A program made the position numbers and the translations under genes. Positions 8,961 through 16,627 of a DNA stretch of 64,000 bases are shown piece after piece; position 1 is the first letter of the stretch, and the number at the start of each line of letters is the position of its first letter. This stretch comes from JBCCGI01 sp039029355. GTDB taxonomy: Bacteria > Planctomycetota > UBA1135 > GCA-002686595. A model generated the notes under the pieces. It worked only from the letters and a program-made list of their open reading frames with translations, did no database searches and had not been told where the DNA came from. Where the stretch lies: NCBI GenBank assembly GCA_039029355.1, contig JBCCGI010000018.1, positions 1 to 64,000 on the forward strand. The letters are read 5' to 3'.

Positions 8961-11114
8961 CTAGTCGCCGCCCGCCGGCGGCGCCTGGGCCTTCGCGAGC
9001 GTCTCGCGGGCCAGGGCCAGCTCGTAGTGGTAGTCCGCGCTGGCGCCCTCGACCGCGGCCAGGGCGGCGAGGATCGCGACGGCGTCCTCCAGGCGCGCGA
9101 CGGCCTCCGCGAGGCGATCGTCGCGCAGCAGCGCTCGGCCCTCCAGGTGGTAGGCCACGGCGAGGCCGCGCCGCCACTCGGCGTTTTCGGGGTCGTGCTC
9201 GACGATCGGCTCCCAGGCGGCGACCGCTTCCTCGGCCCGGGCGCGGCTCTCGTCCCAGCGCTCCAGGTCGCGCAGCAGCCGGCTGCCCTCGCTCAGCGCG
9301 ATCGCCATGCCGCGTGCCCATGGCTGATTTTGTGGATTGGCGGCGTGGGCCTCCCGGCGCAGGTCGAGCTCTTCGGCGTTGGCCGCGAGGGCGCGCTCGA
9401 GCGCGTTCGCGTCCCCCTGGGCGGCCAGCGCGCTCGCGCGCCACGACAGCACGTCGGCGAGCTCGACCGCCAGCTCGGCCTCGCCCGGCGCTTCGGCGCG
9501 GAAGCCGCGCCAGAGCTCGATCGACGCGTCGAAGGAGGTCAGGGCGTCGGGCAGCGCGCCGGCCCGCAGCTGCACCGCGCCCAGGTTGGTGTGGGCGTAG
9601 GCGACCTCGTGGAGCCTCGTGATCGTCGGGTGGAGCTCGGCGTTGAGCTCGCAGACCTCTTGGTACTCGCCGAACAAGTCCCGCGCGCGGTCCAGCTCGT
9701 CCATCTCCAGGTGGTACTGGCCGACGTAGAAGAGGCTGTTTCCCAGCCGGTCGCGTTGTTCCGGACCGCCCACGCGCACCGCGCGGGCGAGCTCTAGGGA
9801 GCGTTGGTAGTAGTCCTTGGCGGTCGGGAGGTCGTTGCGCTCGCGCCAGATCTCGCCCAGCTGGTACAGGAGCTGCGAGTAGCGCGAGCGCTCCTCCTCG
9901 CTCCACTCGTCGACGGGGACCGCGCGGAAGTACGCCAGCGCCCGCTCCCCGGCGTCGAGCAGCAGCTCCAGCTTGCCGGCCTCGATCAGCTTGGCGCGGA
10001 AGTCGTCGAGCAGGAAGCCGATCAGCTCCTCCGCCTGGCCGCGGCGGAGGACGGCGAGGTTCTGGGCCTCGACCGCGAGCCGGCGCTCGTGGCCCAGGTC
10101 GTACGTGTACTTGGCGGCGCCTCCGACGACGGCGAGCAGCCCGGCGGCGACCGAGGTACGGACCGCGATGCGGCGCGGACGCGCGCGCAGCCAGCGCAGG
10201 CGCTCGGCGACCTCGAGCGCGGTGGGCCGGCGGCTCGCGGCCGGAGCCTTCATGCGCTCCAGCAGCCGCGTGAGCTCGCGGCCGGCGCCCTCGGCCGGCA
10301 GCGAGCGGCCCTCGTGGGCGCGCTGCCACAGCTCGTAGATCGAGAGGCCCTTGGGGTGGATCGGGGCGTGCGTGAGGAGCTCCTGCAGCAGCAGCCCGAG
10401 CGAGTAGACGTCGCTCGCGGTGGTGACGCGCTCGCCGCGCGCCTGCTCGGGGCTCATGTAGCCGGGCGTGCCCAGCACGCTGCCCTGCTCGGTGCGGTAG
10501 TCGTCGAAGGCGTTTGTCGGCACCGTCGCGTGGCCCTCCGCCGAGGGCTCGTCGGGCGAGCGCGCGATGCCGAAGTCCAGCACCTTCACGTCGCCCTCGG
10601 GCGTGAGCATCACGTTGCTCGGCTTGAGGTCGCGGTGTACCACACCCTCGGCGTGGGCGCGGACCAGCACCTCGGCCAGGCGCTCGGCGATCGCGAGCCG
10701 CGCTGGGCCTTCAAGCTCGTCGTCCCCGAGCTCGCCGAGGGTGCGGCCCTCGATCAGCTCGAGCACCAGGTAGTCCCCGCCGTCGATCGTCAGGTAGTCG
10801 TGGATCGTGCAGATGTCGGGGTGGTCGAGCTGCGAGAGGATGCGCGCCTCGCGCAGGAAGCGCGCGCGGGTGGCCTCGTCCAGCCGGTGCTCGGGGCGCA
10901 CCGACTTGAGCGCCACGCGCCGGCCCAGGCTCTCGTCCTGGGCGGCGTAGACCTGGCCCATGCCGCCCTCGCCGAGCCGGCGCAGCACGCGGAACTTGCC
11001 GATGCGCTCGGGGTCCTGCGGGTGCACGCGGTCCGCCGGCGCGTCGCCGAAGGCCGCGCGCAGGGCGGCGTCGAGCGCCTCCTCGGGCGCCGTCGGGTCG
11101 GGGGCGGGGGGCAT
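8961..11114 (-). CDS. Membrane Ser/Thr protein kinase with C-terminal TPR region (solo)
   Basis: A 717-residue Hanks-type kinase: glycine loop LGEGGMGQVY (47-56), VALK lysine 70, HRDLKPSN with Asp162, DFG 180-182, GTPGYMSPEQARG in the activation segment, and a C-lobe to about 310. A membrane helix follows near 320-345, then about 370 residues of TPR-like helical repeats. A strong GGAGGAG site precedes the ATG. Unlike the kinases at 1587 and 41038, no sigma factor is adjacent; the neighbours are an ankyrin protein downstream and a hypothetical gene upstream. Catalytic residues are intact. The substrate is unknown. Confidence 0.9.
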   Translation of the reverse strand: MPPAPDPTAPEEALDAALRAAFGDAPADRVHPQDPERIGKFRVLRRLGEGGMGQVYAAQDESLGRRVALKSVRPEHRLDEATRARFLREARILSQLDHPDICTIHDYLTIDGGDYLVLELIEGRTLGELGDDELEGPARLAIAERLAEVLVRAHAEGVVHRDLKPSNVMLTPEGDVKVLDFGIARSPDEPSAEGHATVPTNAFDDYRTEQGSVLGTPGYMSPEQARGERVTTASDVYSLGLLLQELLTHAPIHPKGLSIYELWQRAHEGRSLPAEGAGRELTRLLERMKAPAASRRPTALEVAERLRWLRARPRRIAVRTSVAAGLLAVVGGAAKYTYDLGHERRLAVEAQNLAVLRRGQAEELIGFLLDDFRAKLIEAGKLELLLDAGERALAYFRAVPVDEWSEEERSRYSQLLYQLGEIWRERNDLPTAKDYYQRSLELARAVRVGGPEQRDRLGNSLFYVGQYHLEMDELDRARDLFGEYQEVCELNAELHPTITRLHEVAYAHTNLGAVQLRAGALPDALTSFDASIELWRGFRAEAPGEAELAVELADVLSWRASALAAQGDANALERALAANAEELDLRREAHAANPQNQPWARGMAIALSEGSRLLRDLERWDESRARAEEAVAAWEPIVEHDPENAEWRRGLAVAYHLEGRALLRDDRLAEAVARLEDAVAILAALAAVEGASADYHYELALARETLAKAQAPPAGGD

Positions 11115-11172
11115 GGGCTCCTCCAGCTTAGCCGCGCCCGCCCCGCGGAGGGGCGGGCTCTGGGCCTCCCCT

Positions 11173-12084
11173 TCAGTGCCCTGCCGTGCCCTTGTTGATG
11201 ACCTTCGGGTCGATCGAGATCGTGTGCCCGGTCTGCTTGTTGGTGAGGGTGAGCGAGTAGCTGTACGTCTCCTCGTCGATCGAATTGTCGCGCAGGACGA
11301 ACGTGACGTTGCTGCACCACCAGTTGCGGAACGGTCCGGCCTGGGGGCCGCCCACGTCGCCGGCGCTCAGCTGCAGGACCGTCGTGGTGCCCTGCGAGAT
11401 GGTGAGCGAGTCGATGTCGTAGTCGTCGCGCGCGTTGTTGATGAACTGGATCACGTTGCCGGCGCCGCCGCCGACCGCGAAGGAGCCCTTGTCGTCGCCC
11501 ACCTGCGGCACGTTGAGGACCGTCGGGGTGAGCTCGATCCGGGGGCCGCTCGGCCCGGCCTCGACCGCGATGCCCACCTTGTAGACCGGCATCACCTGGG
11601 CGATCTGAGTCCAGCCCGCGATCGGTTGGCTGGAGGCCTGGTACGAGTACACGTGTCCGTCGGCGTGCTCGTAGAGGCCCTGCAGATCCTCGTTCTCGTT
11701 CGAGACGCCGTTCGCGTCGACGTAGCCGACCGTCTCAGCGAGCACCCACGGGCTCGGAAGGCTCGCGTCGGTCGACAGGCGGTAGGTGTCGCCGGTCGCG
11801 CCGAAGCGGTAGCGGTAGAGCGCGGTGGTCGCGTCGCCGGTCGGGGCCTGCCACACGGTCCAGTGCAGCGCCGCGGGCAGCGCCGCGGGGATGGGCTGGC
11901 CGGGATGCCAAAGCGTGTAGGCCTCGACGAGGGCGCTGTGCTCCGCGGTGAAGATGGTCCTGCCGTTCGAGGCCATGGCCCACACCGGGACCTTGGTGCC
12001 GCTGCTGGAGGTCGCGGCGGCCCGGGTGGTCTTGGCGGCGGGGGCGGTCGGCGCGCGGAAGAGGGTGGTGGGCTGGGCTTTCAT
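11173..12084 (-). CDS. Hypothetical protein, beta-rich
   Basis: A 303-residue protein that I do not recognise. The ATG at 12084 has an excellent AAAAGGAG site 9 nt upstream. There is no signal peptide and no membrane segment. The first 30 residues are Ala/Thr/Ser-rich and probably disordered; the rest alternates short beta-like segments with Asn/Asp/Gly-rich turns, for example NGRTIFTAEHSALVEAY and GNVIQFINNARDDYDI. Tryptophans and the pattern WTVWQAP suggest a beta sandwich. The codon usage matches the neighbouring genes. It lies 58 bp upstream of the kinase gene on the same strand and has a hairpin with a T-tract some 100 bp upstream, so it may be transcribed from its own promoter. Confidence 0.7.
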   Translation of the reverse strand: MKAQPTTLFRAPTAPAAKTTRAAATSSSGTKVPVWAMASNGRTIFTAEHSALVEAYTLWHPGQPIPAALPAALHWTVWQAPTGDATTALYRYRFGATGDTYRLSTDASLPSPWVLAETVGYVDANGVSNENEDLQGLYEHADGHVYSYQASSQPIAGWTQIAQVMPVYKVGIAVEAGPSGPRIELTPTVLNVPQVGDDKGSFAVGGGAGNVIQFINNARDDYDIDSLTISQGTTTVLQLSAGDVGGPQAGPFRNWWCSNVTFVLRDNSIDEETYSYSLTLTNKQTGHTISIDPKVINKGTAGH

Positions 12085-12183
12085 TCGGGTGGCTCCTTTT
12101 GGGCTCGGGTCGTGGAGAGGCCGCGCTCGTTGCCCGGCCGCCCAGCCATCCAGCGGCGGCCGGCTTTCGCGGGCGCCAGTTCG

Positions 12184-12229
12184 AAAAAAGGAGCGCGCGC
12201 GGTCGCGGCGTTCGCCGCAGACCGCGCGC
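12184..12229 (-). terminator. Rho-independent terminator-like hairpin, minus strand
   Basis: Arms 12195-12204 and 12220-12229 are perfect 10-base complements, continued inward by GCGGCG/CGCCGC with one bulged base. On the minus strand a run of six T follows after five bases (12189-12184). It lies upstream of the minus-strand gene at 12084 and downstream of the convergent cysteine synthase gene, so it would stop read-through before the hypothetical gene. Confidence 0.55.
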
Positions 12230-12373
12230 CGGGGCCGCGTGGAGGCCTCCCTCCGGCGCCGTAGAGCCTGAGCAGGGGGCCGGGGGCGCCCCGGTTTCGC
12301 GGGCGCGAGATCGAAAGGACGCTCACAATTCGTCCCGCTTGCCCGCGGCCGCTCCGCCTGGAAGGCTGTCGGG

Positions 12374-12973
12374 ATGCGAATCCTCCTCGTCGGAGCCACG
12401 GGAACCATCGGCCGCGCCGTCGCCGCCGAGCTCTCCACACGCCACGAAGTCGTCACCGCCGGGCGCAGCTCGGGCGACGTGACGCTCGACCTCAACGAGC
12501 CGGCCTCGATCCGCCGCGCGTACGCGGAGCTGGGCGAGCTCGACGCCGTCGTCTGTGCGGCGGGCAAGGTCACCTTCAAGCCCCTCGCCGAGATGACCCA
12601 GGCCGACTTCGAGGTCGGCCTGCGCGACAAGCTGATGGGGCAGGTCAACCTGGTGCTGCTCGGCCGCGAGCACGTCGCGGATGGCGGCTCGTTCACGCTG
12701 ACCGGCGGCGTGCTCGACCACGACCCGATCGTGCAGGGCAGCTCGGCCTCGCTGGTGAACGGCGCGCTCAATTCCTTCGCCCTGGCGGCGGCGATCGAGC
12801 TGGACCGGGGCCAGCGCATCAACGTCGTCAGCCCGGGCGTGATCACCGAGGCGATGGAGGCCTACGGGCCCTTCTTCCGCGGCTTCGAGCCGGTCCCCGC
12901 GGCCCGCGCCGCGCTCGCCTACGCGAAGAGCGTCGAGGGCAAGCGCACCGGGCACGTGTTCCGCGTGCTCTAG
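12374..12973 (+). CDS. Short-chain dehydrogenase, atypical small SDR
   Basis: A 199-residue Rossmann protein. The N-terminus ILLVGATGTIGRAV carries the GxxGxxG dinucleotide-binding motif, and VVCAAGKVTF corresponds to the NAG strand. The usual YxxxK catalytic pair is replaced by the segment SLVNGALNSF, which is characteristic of a widespread family of about 200-residue SDRs, so absence of Tyr is not a defect of this copy. Later features are LDRGQRINVVSPGV and FFRGFEPV. NADP binding is likely (AGRSSGD after strand 2); the substrate is unknown. Convergent with the cysteine synthase gene, with the two stops sharing a CTAG. Confidence 0.85.
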   Translation: MRILLVGATGTIGRAVAAELSTRHEVVTAGRSSGDVTLDLNEPASIRRAYAELGELDAVVCAAGKVTFKPLAEMTQADFEVGLRDKLMGQVNLVLLGREHVADGGSFTLTGGVLDHDPIVQGSSASLVNGALNSFALAAAIELDRGQRINVVSPGVITEAMEAYGPFFRGFEPVPAARAALAYAKSVEGKRTGHVFRVL

Positions 12974-13890
12974 GCGGTGTAGAGCGGCGTGCTCAGGTAC
13001 TTCATGCCTGAGTCGCAGGCGATCGTGACCACGGTCGCGTCCGGACCCAGCTCGCGCGCCAGCTCGAGCGCGGCCACCAGGTTCGCGCCGGTCGAGGTGC
13101 CGGCGAAGAGGCCCTCGACCCGCGCCAGCCGACGCGCGCTGGCCATCGCCTCCTCGGTCGACACCGGCCGGATCGCGTCCGCGATCCCGTCCTTCCAAAG
13201 CGGCACCACGAAGCCCGCGCCGGTGCCCTCGATCTTGTGCGAGCCGCTGGGCCCGCCCGAGAGCACCGCTGACTCGGCCGGCTCGACGGCGACGACGCGC
13301 ACGCCTGAGCGTTCCTCGCGCAGCCGCGCCGCGATGCCGCGCAGCGAGCCCGCCGTGCCGACCGAGTGCACGAACGCGTCGACCTCGCCGCCGGTCGCGG
13401 CCAGGATCTCGTCGGCCATGGCGCCGTACGTCGCGAGCGGCGCGTGGTTGTTGAGCTGGTCGGTCCAGTAGCTGCCCGGCGCCGCGGCCAGCCGGCGGGC
13501 GGTCTCGATCATCTCGAGCGTCAGCGCCTTGGTCGTTCCGCCGCCAGGGCTCTCGACCAGCGTAAGCTCGGCCCCGAGCGCGCGCATGTGGTCGCGCTTC
13601 TCGCGGCTGAACGCCTCCGAGGTGACGATCTTCAGCGGGATGCCCTTCACCGCACAGACGAAGGCCAGCGAGACGCCGGTGCTGCCGCCGGTGTACTCGA
13701 CCACCGAGCCACCCGGCCCGAGCCGCCCGTCGGCCTCGCCCGCGGCGACCATGGCGAGCGCCATGCGGTCTTTCATGCTGCCGGTGGGGTTCTCGTACTC
13801 CAGCTTGAGCAGCACGCGCGCGCTGCCCGCGGGCACCAGGCGCTCGAGCGGAACGAGGCGGGTGTTTCCGATGAGGTCGAGGATCGGCAT
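12970..13890 (-). CDS. PLP-dependent cysteine synthase family protein
   Basis: A 306-residue fold-type II PLP enzyme. GNTRLVPLE opens the domain, SMKDRMA carries the PLP lysine, EYTGGSTGVSLA is the substrate-binding loop, and a GTAGSLRG segment binds the PLP phosphate. EGTGAGFVVPLW corresponds to the cysteine-synthase C-terminal region. Length fits O-acetylserine sulfhydrylases, though cystathionine beta-synthase-like or other family members cannot be excluded. It would make cysteine from O-acetylserine and sulphide in the cytoplasm. The ATG at 13890 places the GNTR motif at the usual distance. No cysE lies nearby. Confidence 0.85.
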   Translation of the reverse strand: MPILDLIGNTRLVPLERLVPAGSARVLLKLEYENPTGSMKDRMALAMVAAGEADGRLGPGGSVVEYTGGSTGVSLAFVCAVKGIPLKIVTSEAFSREKRDHMRALGAELTLVESPGGGTTKALTLEMIETARRLAAAPGSYWTDQLNNHAPLATYGAMADEILAATGGEVDAFVHSVGTAGSLRGIAARLREERSGVRVVAVEPAESAVLSGGPSGSHKIEGTGAGFVVPLWKDGIADAIRPVSTEEAMASARRLARVEGLFAGTSTGANLVAALELARELGPDATVVTIACDSGMKYLSTPLYTA

Positions 13891-14008
13891 GCCGCCGAGC
13901 CTAGTGTCCCGAGTCAGAAGTTCGACCCAGCCCTGGCGGCGTTGCTCCTCCTCGGCGTTGCGCCCTGCGAGGGCCGACAGGGAACGGAGGGGGACGTCGA
14001 GCCCACGC

Positions 14009-14443
14009 TCACTCCTCCGCCAGCGTCCACACCGCCAGCTCGTTGCCCGACGGATCCAGGAAGTGGAAGCGCCGCCCGCCGGGGAAGCCGAAGGGCTCCT
14101 GGGCGATGCGGCCGCCGGCGTCCTGCACGGCGCGCAGGCTGGCCTCGAGGTCCTCGGAGTAGAGCACGACGAGCGGCCCGCCGCGCCGCACCTCGGCGTC
14201 CTCGCGCAGGCCGCCCGACTCGCCGCCGCCGGGGCGGCGGATGCCGGCGTAGGCCGGGCCGTAGTCCTCGAAGGTCCAGCCGAAGGCGGCCGCGTAGAAG
14301 CGCTTGGCCGCGGCCAGGTCGAGGACGGTGATCTCGATGTAGTCGATGGTGTGGTGCTGCTGGGGCATGGGAGGGTGGAGGCGGGGACGGCGGTTCGTCG
14401 AGAGCAGGACGCTCGCGGCGAAGGCGAAGTCGGGGTGCGACAA
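14009..14443 (-). CDS. VOC (glyoxalase/bleomycin-resistance) family protein
   Basis: A VOC-fold protein of 144 residues from a TTG start, or 119 from the internal ATG at 14368. The core DYIEITVLDLAAAKRFY, the segment PLVVLYSEDLEASLRAV and the C-terminal GRRFHFLDPSGNELAVW are typical, with His and Glu residues at metal positions. The TTG at 14443 is favoured by an AAGGAG site with 6-base spacing, whereas the ATG at 14368 lacks a ribosome site; homologues usually begin near the latter. The function (dioxygenase, isomerase or resistance) cannot be told from the sequence. A perfect 13-bp hairpin lies just upstream. Confidence 0.82.
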   Translation of the reverse strand: MSHPDFAFAASVLLSTNRRPRLHPPMPQQHHTIDYIEITVLDLAAAKRFYAAAFGWTFEDYGPAYAGIRRPGGGESGGLREDAEVRRGGPLVVLYSEDLEASLRAVQDAGGRIAQEPFGFPGGRRFHFLDPSGNELAVWTLAEE

Positions 14444-14478
14444 GGGAGTCTCCTTGTGGTTGCGCTGGTTGTACGGCG

Positions 14479-14508
14479 GCCCTGCTGACAGCGTCCTGTC
14501 AGCAGGGC
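14479..14508. repeat. Perfect 13-bp inverted repeat between minus-strand genes
   Basis: Arms GCCCTGCTGACAG (14479-14491) and its exact complement (14496-14508) enclose the loop CGTC. There is no T-tract on either side directly after the hairpin. It lies between the stop of the ASCH gene and the ribosome site of the VOC gene, so it may act as terminator, attenuator or processing signal. Confidence 0.7.
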
Positions 14509-14521
14509 GCCCAAAACCCCG

Positions 14522-15100
14522 CTAGCGTTCCAGCTCGCGCAGCACCCGCGCGCCGCGCGGCGAGAGCTCGTAGCCGGTCTCGAGGCTGACGGTCAGCCCC
14601 AGCTCCTTCAGCTTGCGCACGTCGCGCTTGAAGGCGAGCGTCTCGCGGCCCACCTCGGGCGCGAGGTCGGCGGCGCGCACGCCAGGGTGGTCGCGCAGGA
14701 GCGCGAGCACGCGCGCGGTCCACGGACCGCCGCGTGCGCGCGCGTCCATCCGCGCCAGGCGGGCGAGGAGCTCGTCGCGCTCCGCGCGCGGCAGCGTGGC
14801 GCGGCCGCGCAGCTCGACGCGCGGGTCCGCGCCGACGTGGCGCAGCTCGATGCGGTAGACGTCGCCGGTTCGCTTGCGCAGCTCGGCCAGGAGCGCGGCG
14901 CGCGAGTCGTGCCCCGCGAGGCGCGCGTCGCGCTCGGTGATGTCGCGCTGCAGCACCCGCTCGACCGCGTCGATCGCCAGCACGCCGAGCGCGGTCTTGA
15001 GCGTGCCGCCGGCCCGCACCGTCGGCCGCTTCCAGCGGCGGAACGCGAGCCGGATCGTGCCGGCGCGGATCCCGTCGAGGTCCTTCCTGCGCAGCAGCAT
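14522..15100 (-). CDS. ASCH/PUA-like domain protein with C-terminal winged helix
   Basis: A 192-residue protein. The N-terminus MLLRRKDLDGIRAGTIRL and the following FRRWKRPTVRAGGTL match a family of ASCH-like (PUA superfamily) proteins, which bind RNA or modified nucleosides; ELRHVGADPRVELR follows near residue 90. The last 70 residues (from about ARGGPWTARVLALL) look like a winged-helix domain ending in LETGYELSPRGARVLREL, as in DNA-binding proteins. It follows the VOC gene at 15107 by six bases, so the two are co-transcribed. Whether the combination binds RNA, DNA or both is not known. Confidence 0.72.
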   Translation of the reverse strand: MLLRRKDLDGIRAGTIRLAFRRWKRPTVRAGGTLKTALGVLAIDAVERVLQRDITERDARLAGHDSRAALLAELRKRTGDVYRIELRHVGADPRVELRGRATLPRAERDELLARLARMDARARGGPWTARVLALLRDHPGVRAADLAPEVGRETLAFKRDVRKLKELGLTVSLETGYELSPRGARVLRELER

Positions 15101-15106
15101 GGGGCG

Positions 15107-15502
15107 TCAGGCGGGGAGCGCGGCTCCCGCGATCACGAGGTTGCCGTCGGCGTCGCGCACGCGCAGGTCGCGCATGCCCCAGGGCTGGTCCGTGGGCGGC
15201 TCGATCACGGCGAAGCCGCCCGCGCCCAGGCGCTGCGCGGCCTCGTCGACGTCGGCGGGCGCCGCCAGCATGAGGTGCACGGTTGCGGGAGCGCGCTCGT
15301 CGTCCGCCTCCAGAAAGACGCTCACCGGCGCCTCTCCGCCGGCGTCGAGGCGCGCGAAGTTGGCCTCCTCGAGGCGCCCCTCCTCGACCAGCTCCGCGCC
15401 CGCGAAGGCGAACGCGAGCTCGAAGCCCAGGGCCTTCCACAGCGGAAGCGCCGCGTCGAGCGAGCGGACGCGGAGGGCCGGGACGATCGAGACGTGCCGC
15501 AT
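15107..15502 (-). CDS. VOC family protein (bleomycin-resistance-like)
   Basis: A 131-residue VOC protein. It begins with IVPALRVRSLDAALPLWKALGFEL and shows the VSVFLEADDERAP and DLRVRDADGNLVIAG segments of the bleomycin-resistance subgroup. In that subgroup the metal ligands are often lost, and the second VOC half here has few His residues, so a drug- or ligand-binding role is more likely than an enzymatic one. It precedes the ASCH gene in the same operon and follows the RES toxin gene by 17 bases. Confidence 0.82.
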   Translation of the reverse strand: MRHVSIVPALRVRSLDAALPLWKALGFELAFAFAGAELVEEGRLEEANFARLDAGGEAPVSVFLEADDERAPATVHLMLAAPADVDEAAQRLGAGGFAVIEPPTDQPWGMRDLRVRDADGNLVIAGAALPA

Positions 15503-15519
15503 GGGTTCATCCTAGCGGC

Positions 15520-16002
15520 CTAGCCGCCCGCGCCCTCGAGGCGCGGATCGAGCCGGATGGGCTCGGGCGCGCCGATCCGCACGCGCGCGAAGTCGGGATG
15601 GACCGGGTTGAGCAGGAAGAGCCGCTCCTCGGGGACGATCGCGCTGGGCACGGCGAGCGCCACCGAGCGCCGGCCGGCGACCCACTCCTCGCCGAGCTCC
15701 TGCAGCTCCGGCGGCGCGGGGCTGTCGCGCCAGTGGGCGGGGAGGCGCGCGGGTTCGAGCGCCGTGCAGCTCGCCGCGGGGATCTCCACGCGGAAGCGCA
15801 CGTAGCTCGCGAGCATCGACGCCTGGTGCAAATGCACGAGGACCTCGAGCAGCGCGAGCGAGCGGCTCTCCGCCAGGTAGACCAGCGGTGTGCCCGCGGC
15901 GTTCCAGCGGCCGCCGTAGAGCCGCGCGCCCTCGCCGTCGAAGGCGCGCTCCGCGTAGGCGGCCTTGACGATCCGCCAGCCGACCTCGGCCTGCCCGTCC
16001 AT
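15520..16002 (-). CDS. RES-domain toxin of a type II toxin-antitoxin pair
   Basis: A 160-residue RES-domain protein. Recognisable conserved residues are the Arg in GWRIVK (9-10), the Tyr in ARLYGGRWN (about 26-34), the Glu in SLALLEVLVHL (about 47-57) and the C-terminal FLLNPVHPDF. RES toxins hold NAD in a cleft formed by these Arg, Tyr and Glu residues and degrade it, lowering cellular NAD. Length fits the family. It lies 22 bases downstream of the Xre-type antitoxin gene on the same strand, the usual antitoxin-first order. Confidence 0.88.
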   Translation of the reverse strand: MDGQAEVGWRIVKAAYAERAFDGEGARLYGGRWNAAGTPLVYLAESRSLALLEVLVHLHQASMLASYVRFRVEIPAASCTALEPARLPAHWRDSPAPPELQELGEEWVAGRRSVALAVPSAIVPEERLFLLNPVHPDFARVRIGAPEPIRLDPRLEGAGG

Positions 16003-16024
16003 CTCCTGCTCCTCGCGCGCCGGG

Positions 16025-16474
16025 CTAGGACGCGACGCCGTGCTCGATCCGTCCGATCAGTCGTTCCACCTCGCGGCTGCCGATCTCGGTCCGCGCGTAG
16101 CTCAGGGGCGTCCGCCCGCCGAGGGCGGGGTTCGGCGTGCCGAGCCAGCGCCGCGCGGCCTCGAGGTCGCCCTCGAAGAGCTCCGAGGCGCGCCCCAGGA
16201 TGCGCGCCGCCCGCAGCACGCGGTCGGACTCGTCCGGGTGCAGCCGTCCCTCTCCGCGCCGCCGCGCCATGGTGCGGGGGGGGATCTGGACCAGCTCCGC
16301 GAGCTCGCCCAGGGTCAGGTCGATCTCGTCCTGCAGCCGCAGCACCGTCTCGTAGGCGAAGCCCTCCAGGACGCGCTCCTCGAGCGAGGCGGCGTCGAAC
16401 GTGGAGAGCCCGAGGAACACCGCGTACCAGTGGGGGGCGCGCGGGCGGGTACGCTTCTTTGCGGGGTCTGCCAT
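16025..16474 (-). CDS. Xre/MbcA/ParS-type antitoxin
   Basis: A 149-residue antitoxin of the kind that accompanies RES toxins. The middle (about 45-80) is a helix-turn-helix: LTLGELAELVQIPPRTMARRR, and the C-terminal part (about 85-149) is the toxin-binding DUF2384/MbcA-like domain with ARRWLGTPNPALGGRTPLSYA, the highly conserved WL-x-x-PNxALGGxxPL motif. The complex would bind its own promoter. The start codon sits inside a short palindrome and may be read from a leaderless transcript. Confidence 0.88.
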   Translation of the reverse strand: MADPAKKRTRPRAPHWYAVFLGLSTFDAASLEERVLEGFAYETVLRLQDEIDLTLGELAELVQIPPRTMARRRGEGRLHPDESDRVLRAARILGRASELFEGDLEAARRWLGTPNPALGGRTPLSYARTEIGSREVERLIGRIEHGVAS

Positions 16475-16511
16475 ACGGCAATATCTTGGGCGCCAGGTGG
16501 CATTTTTTCAA
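16469..16511 (-). promoter_or_regulatory. Candidate autoregulated promoter/operator of the RES-Xre pair
   Basis: Minus-strand TTGAAA (16511-16506) and AAGATA (16487-16482) are spaced 18 bases apart and stand out as A/T-rich in GC-rich DNA. The palindrome TGCC-ATAC-GGCA (16469-16480) overlaps the antitoxin ATG. If the boxes are the promoter, transcription would start at or very near the ATG. Confidence 0.4.
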
Positions 16512-16627
16512 TCGGCCGGCGGGCACCCCGCCCTTGAGCCGCGCTGCGCGGTGTCCCTGGGGGGGGCCAGCTTGCCCCCGCGGGCCCCGGATTCGGTCGC
16601 GGCGCCGGGCTCCTTAGACTGGGCCGG

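Noticed and set aside
14009..14443. VOC gene start at ATG 14368 as the only option
   Set aside because: TTG 14443 has a near-ideal AAGGAG with 6-base spacing while the ATG has none, so the longer form is kept as first choice, with the shorter form possible.
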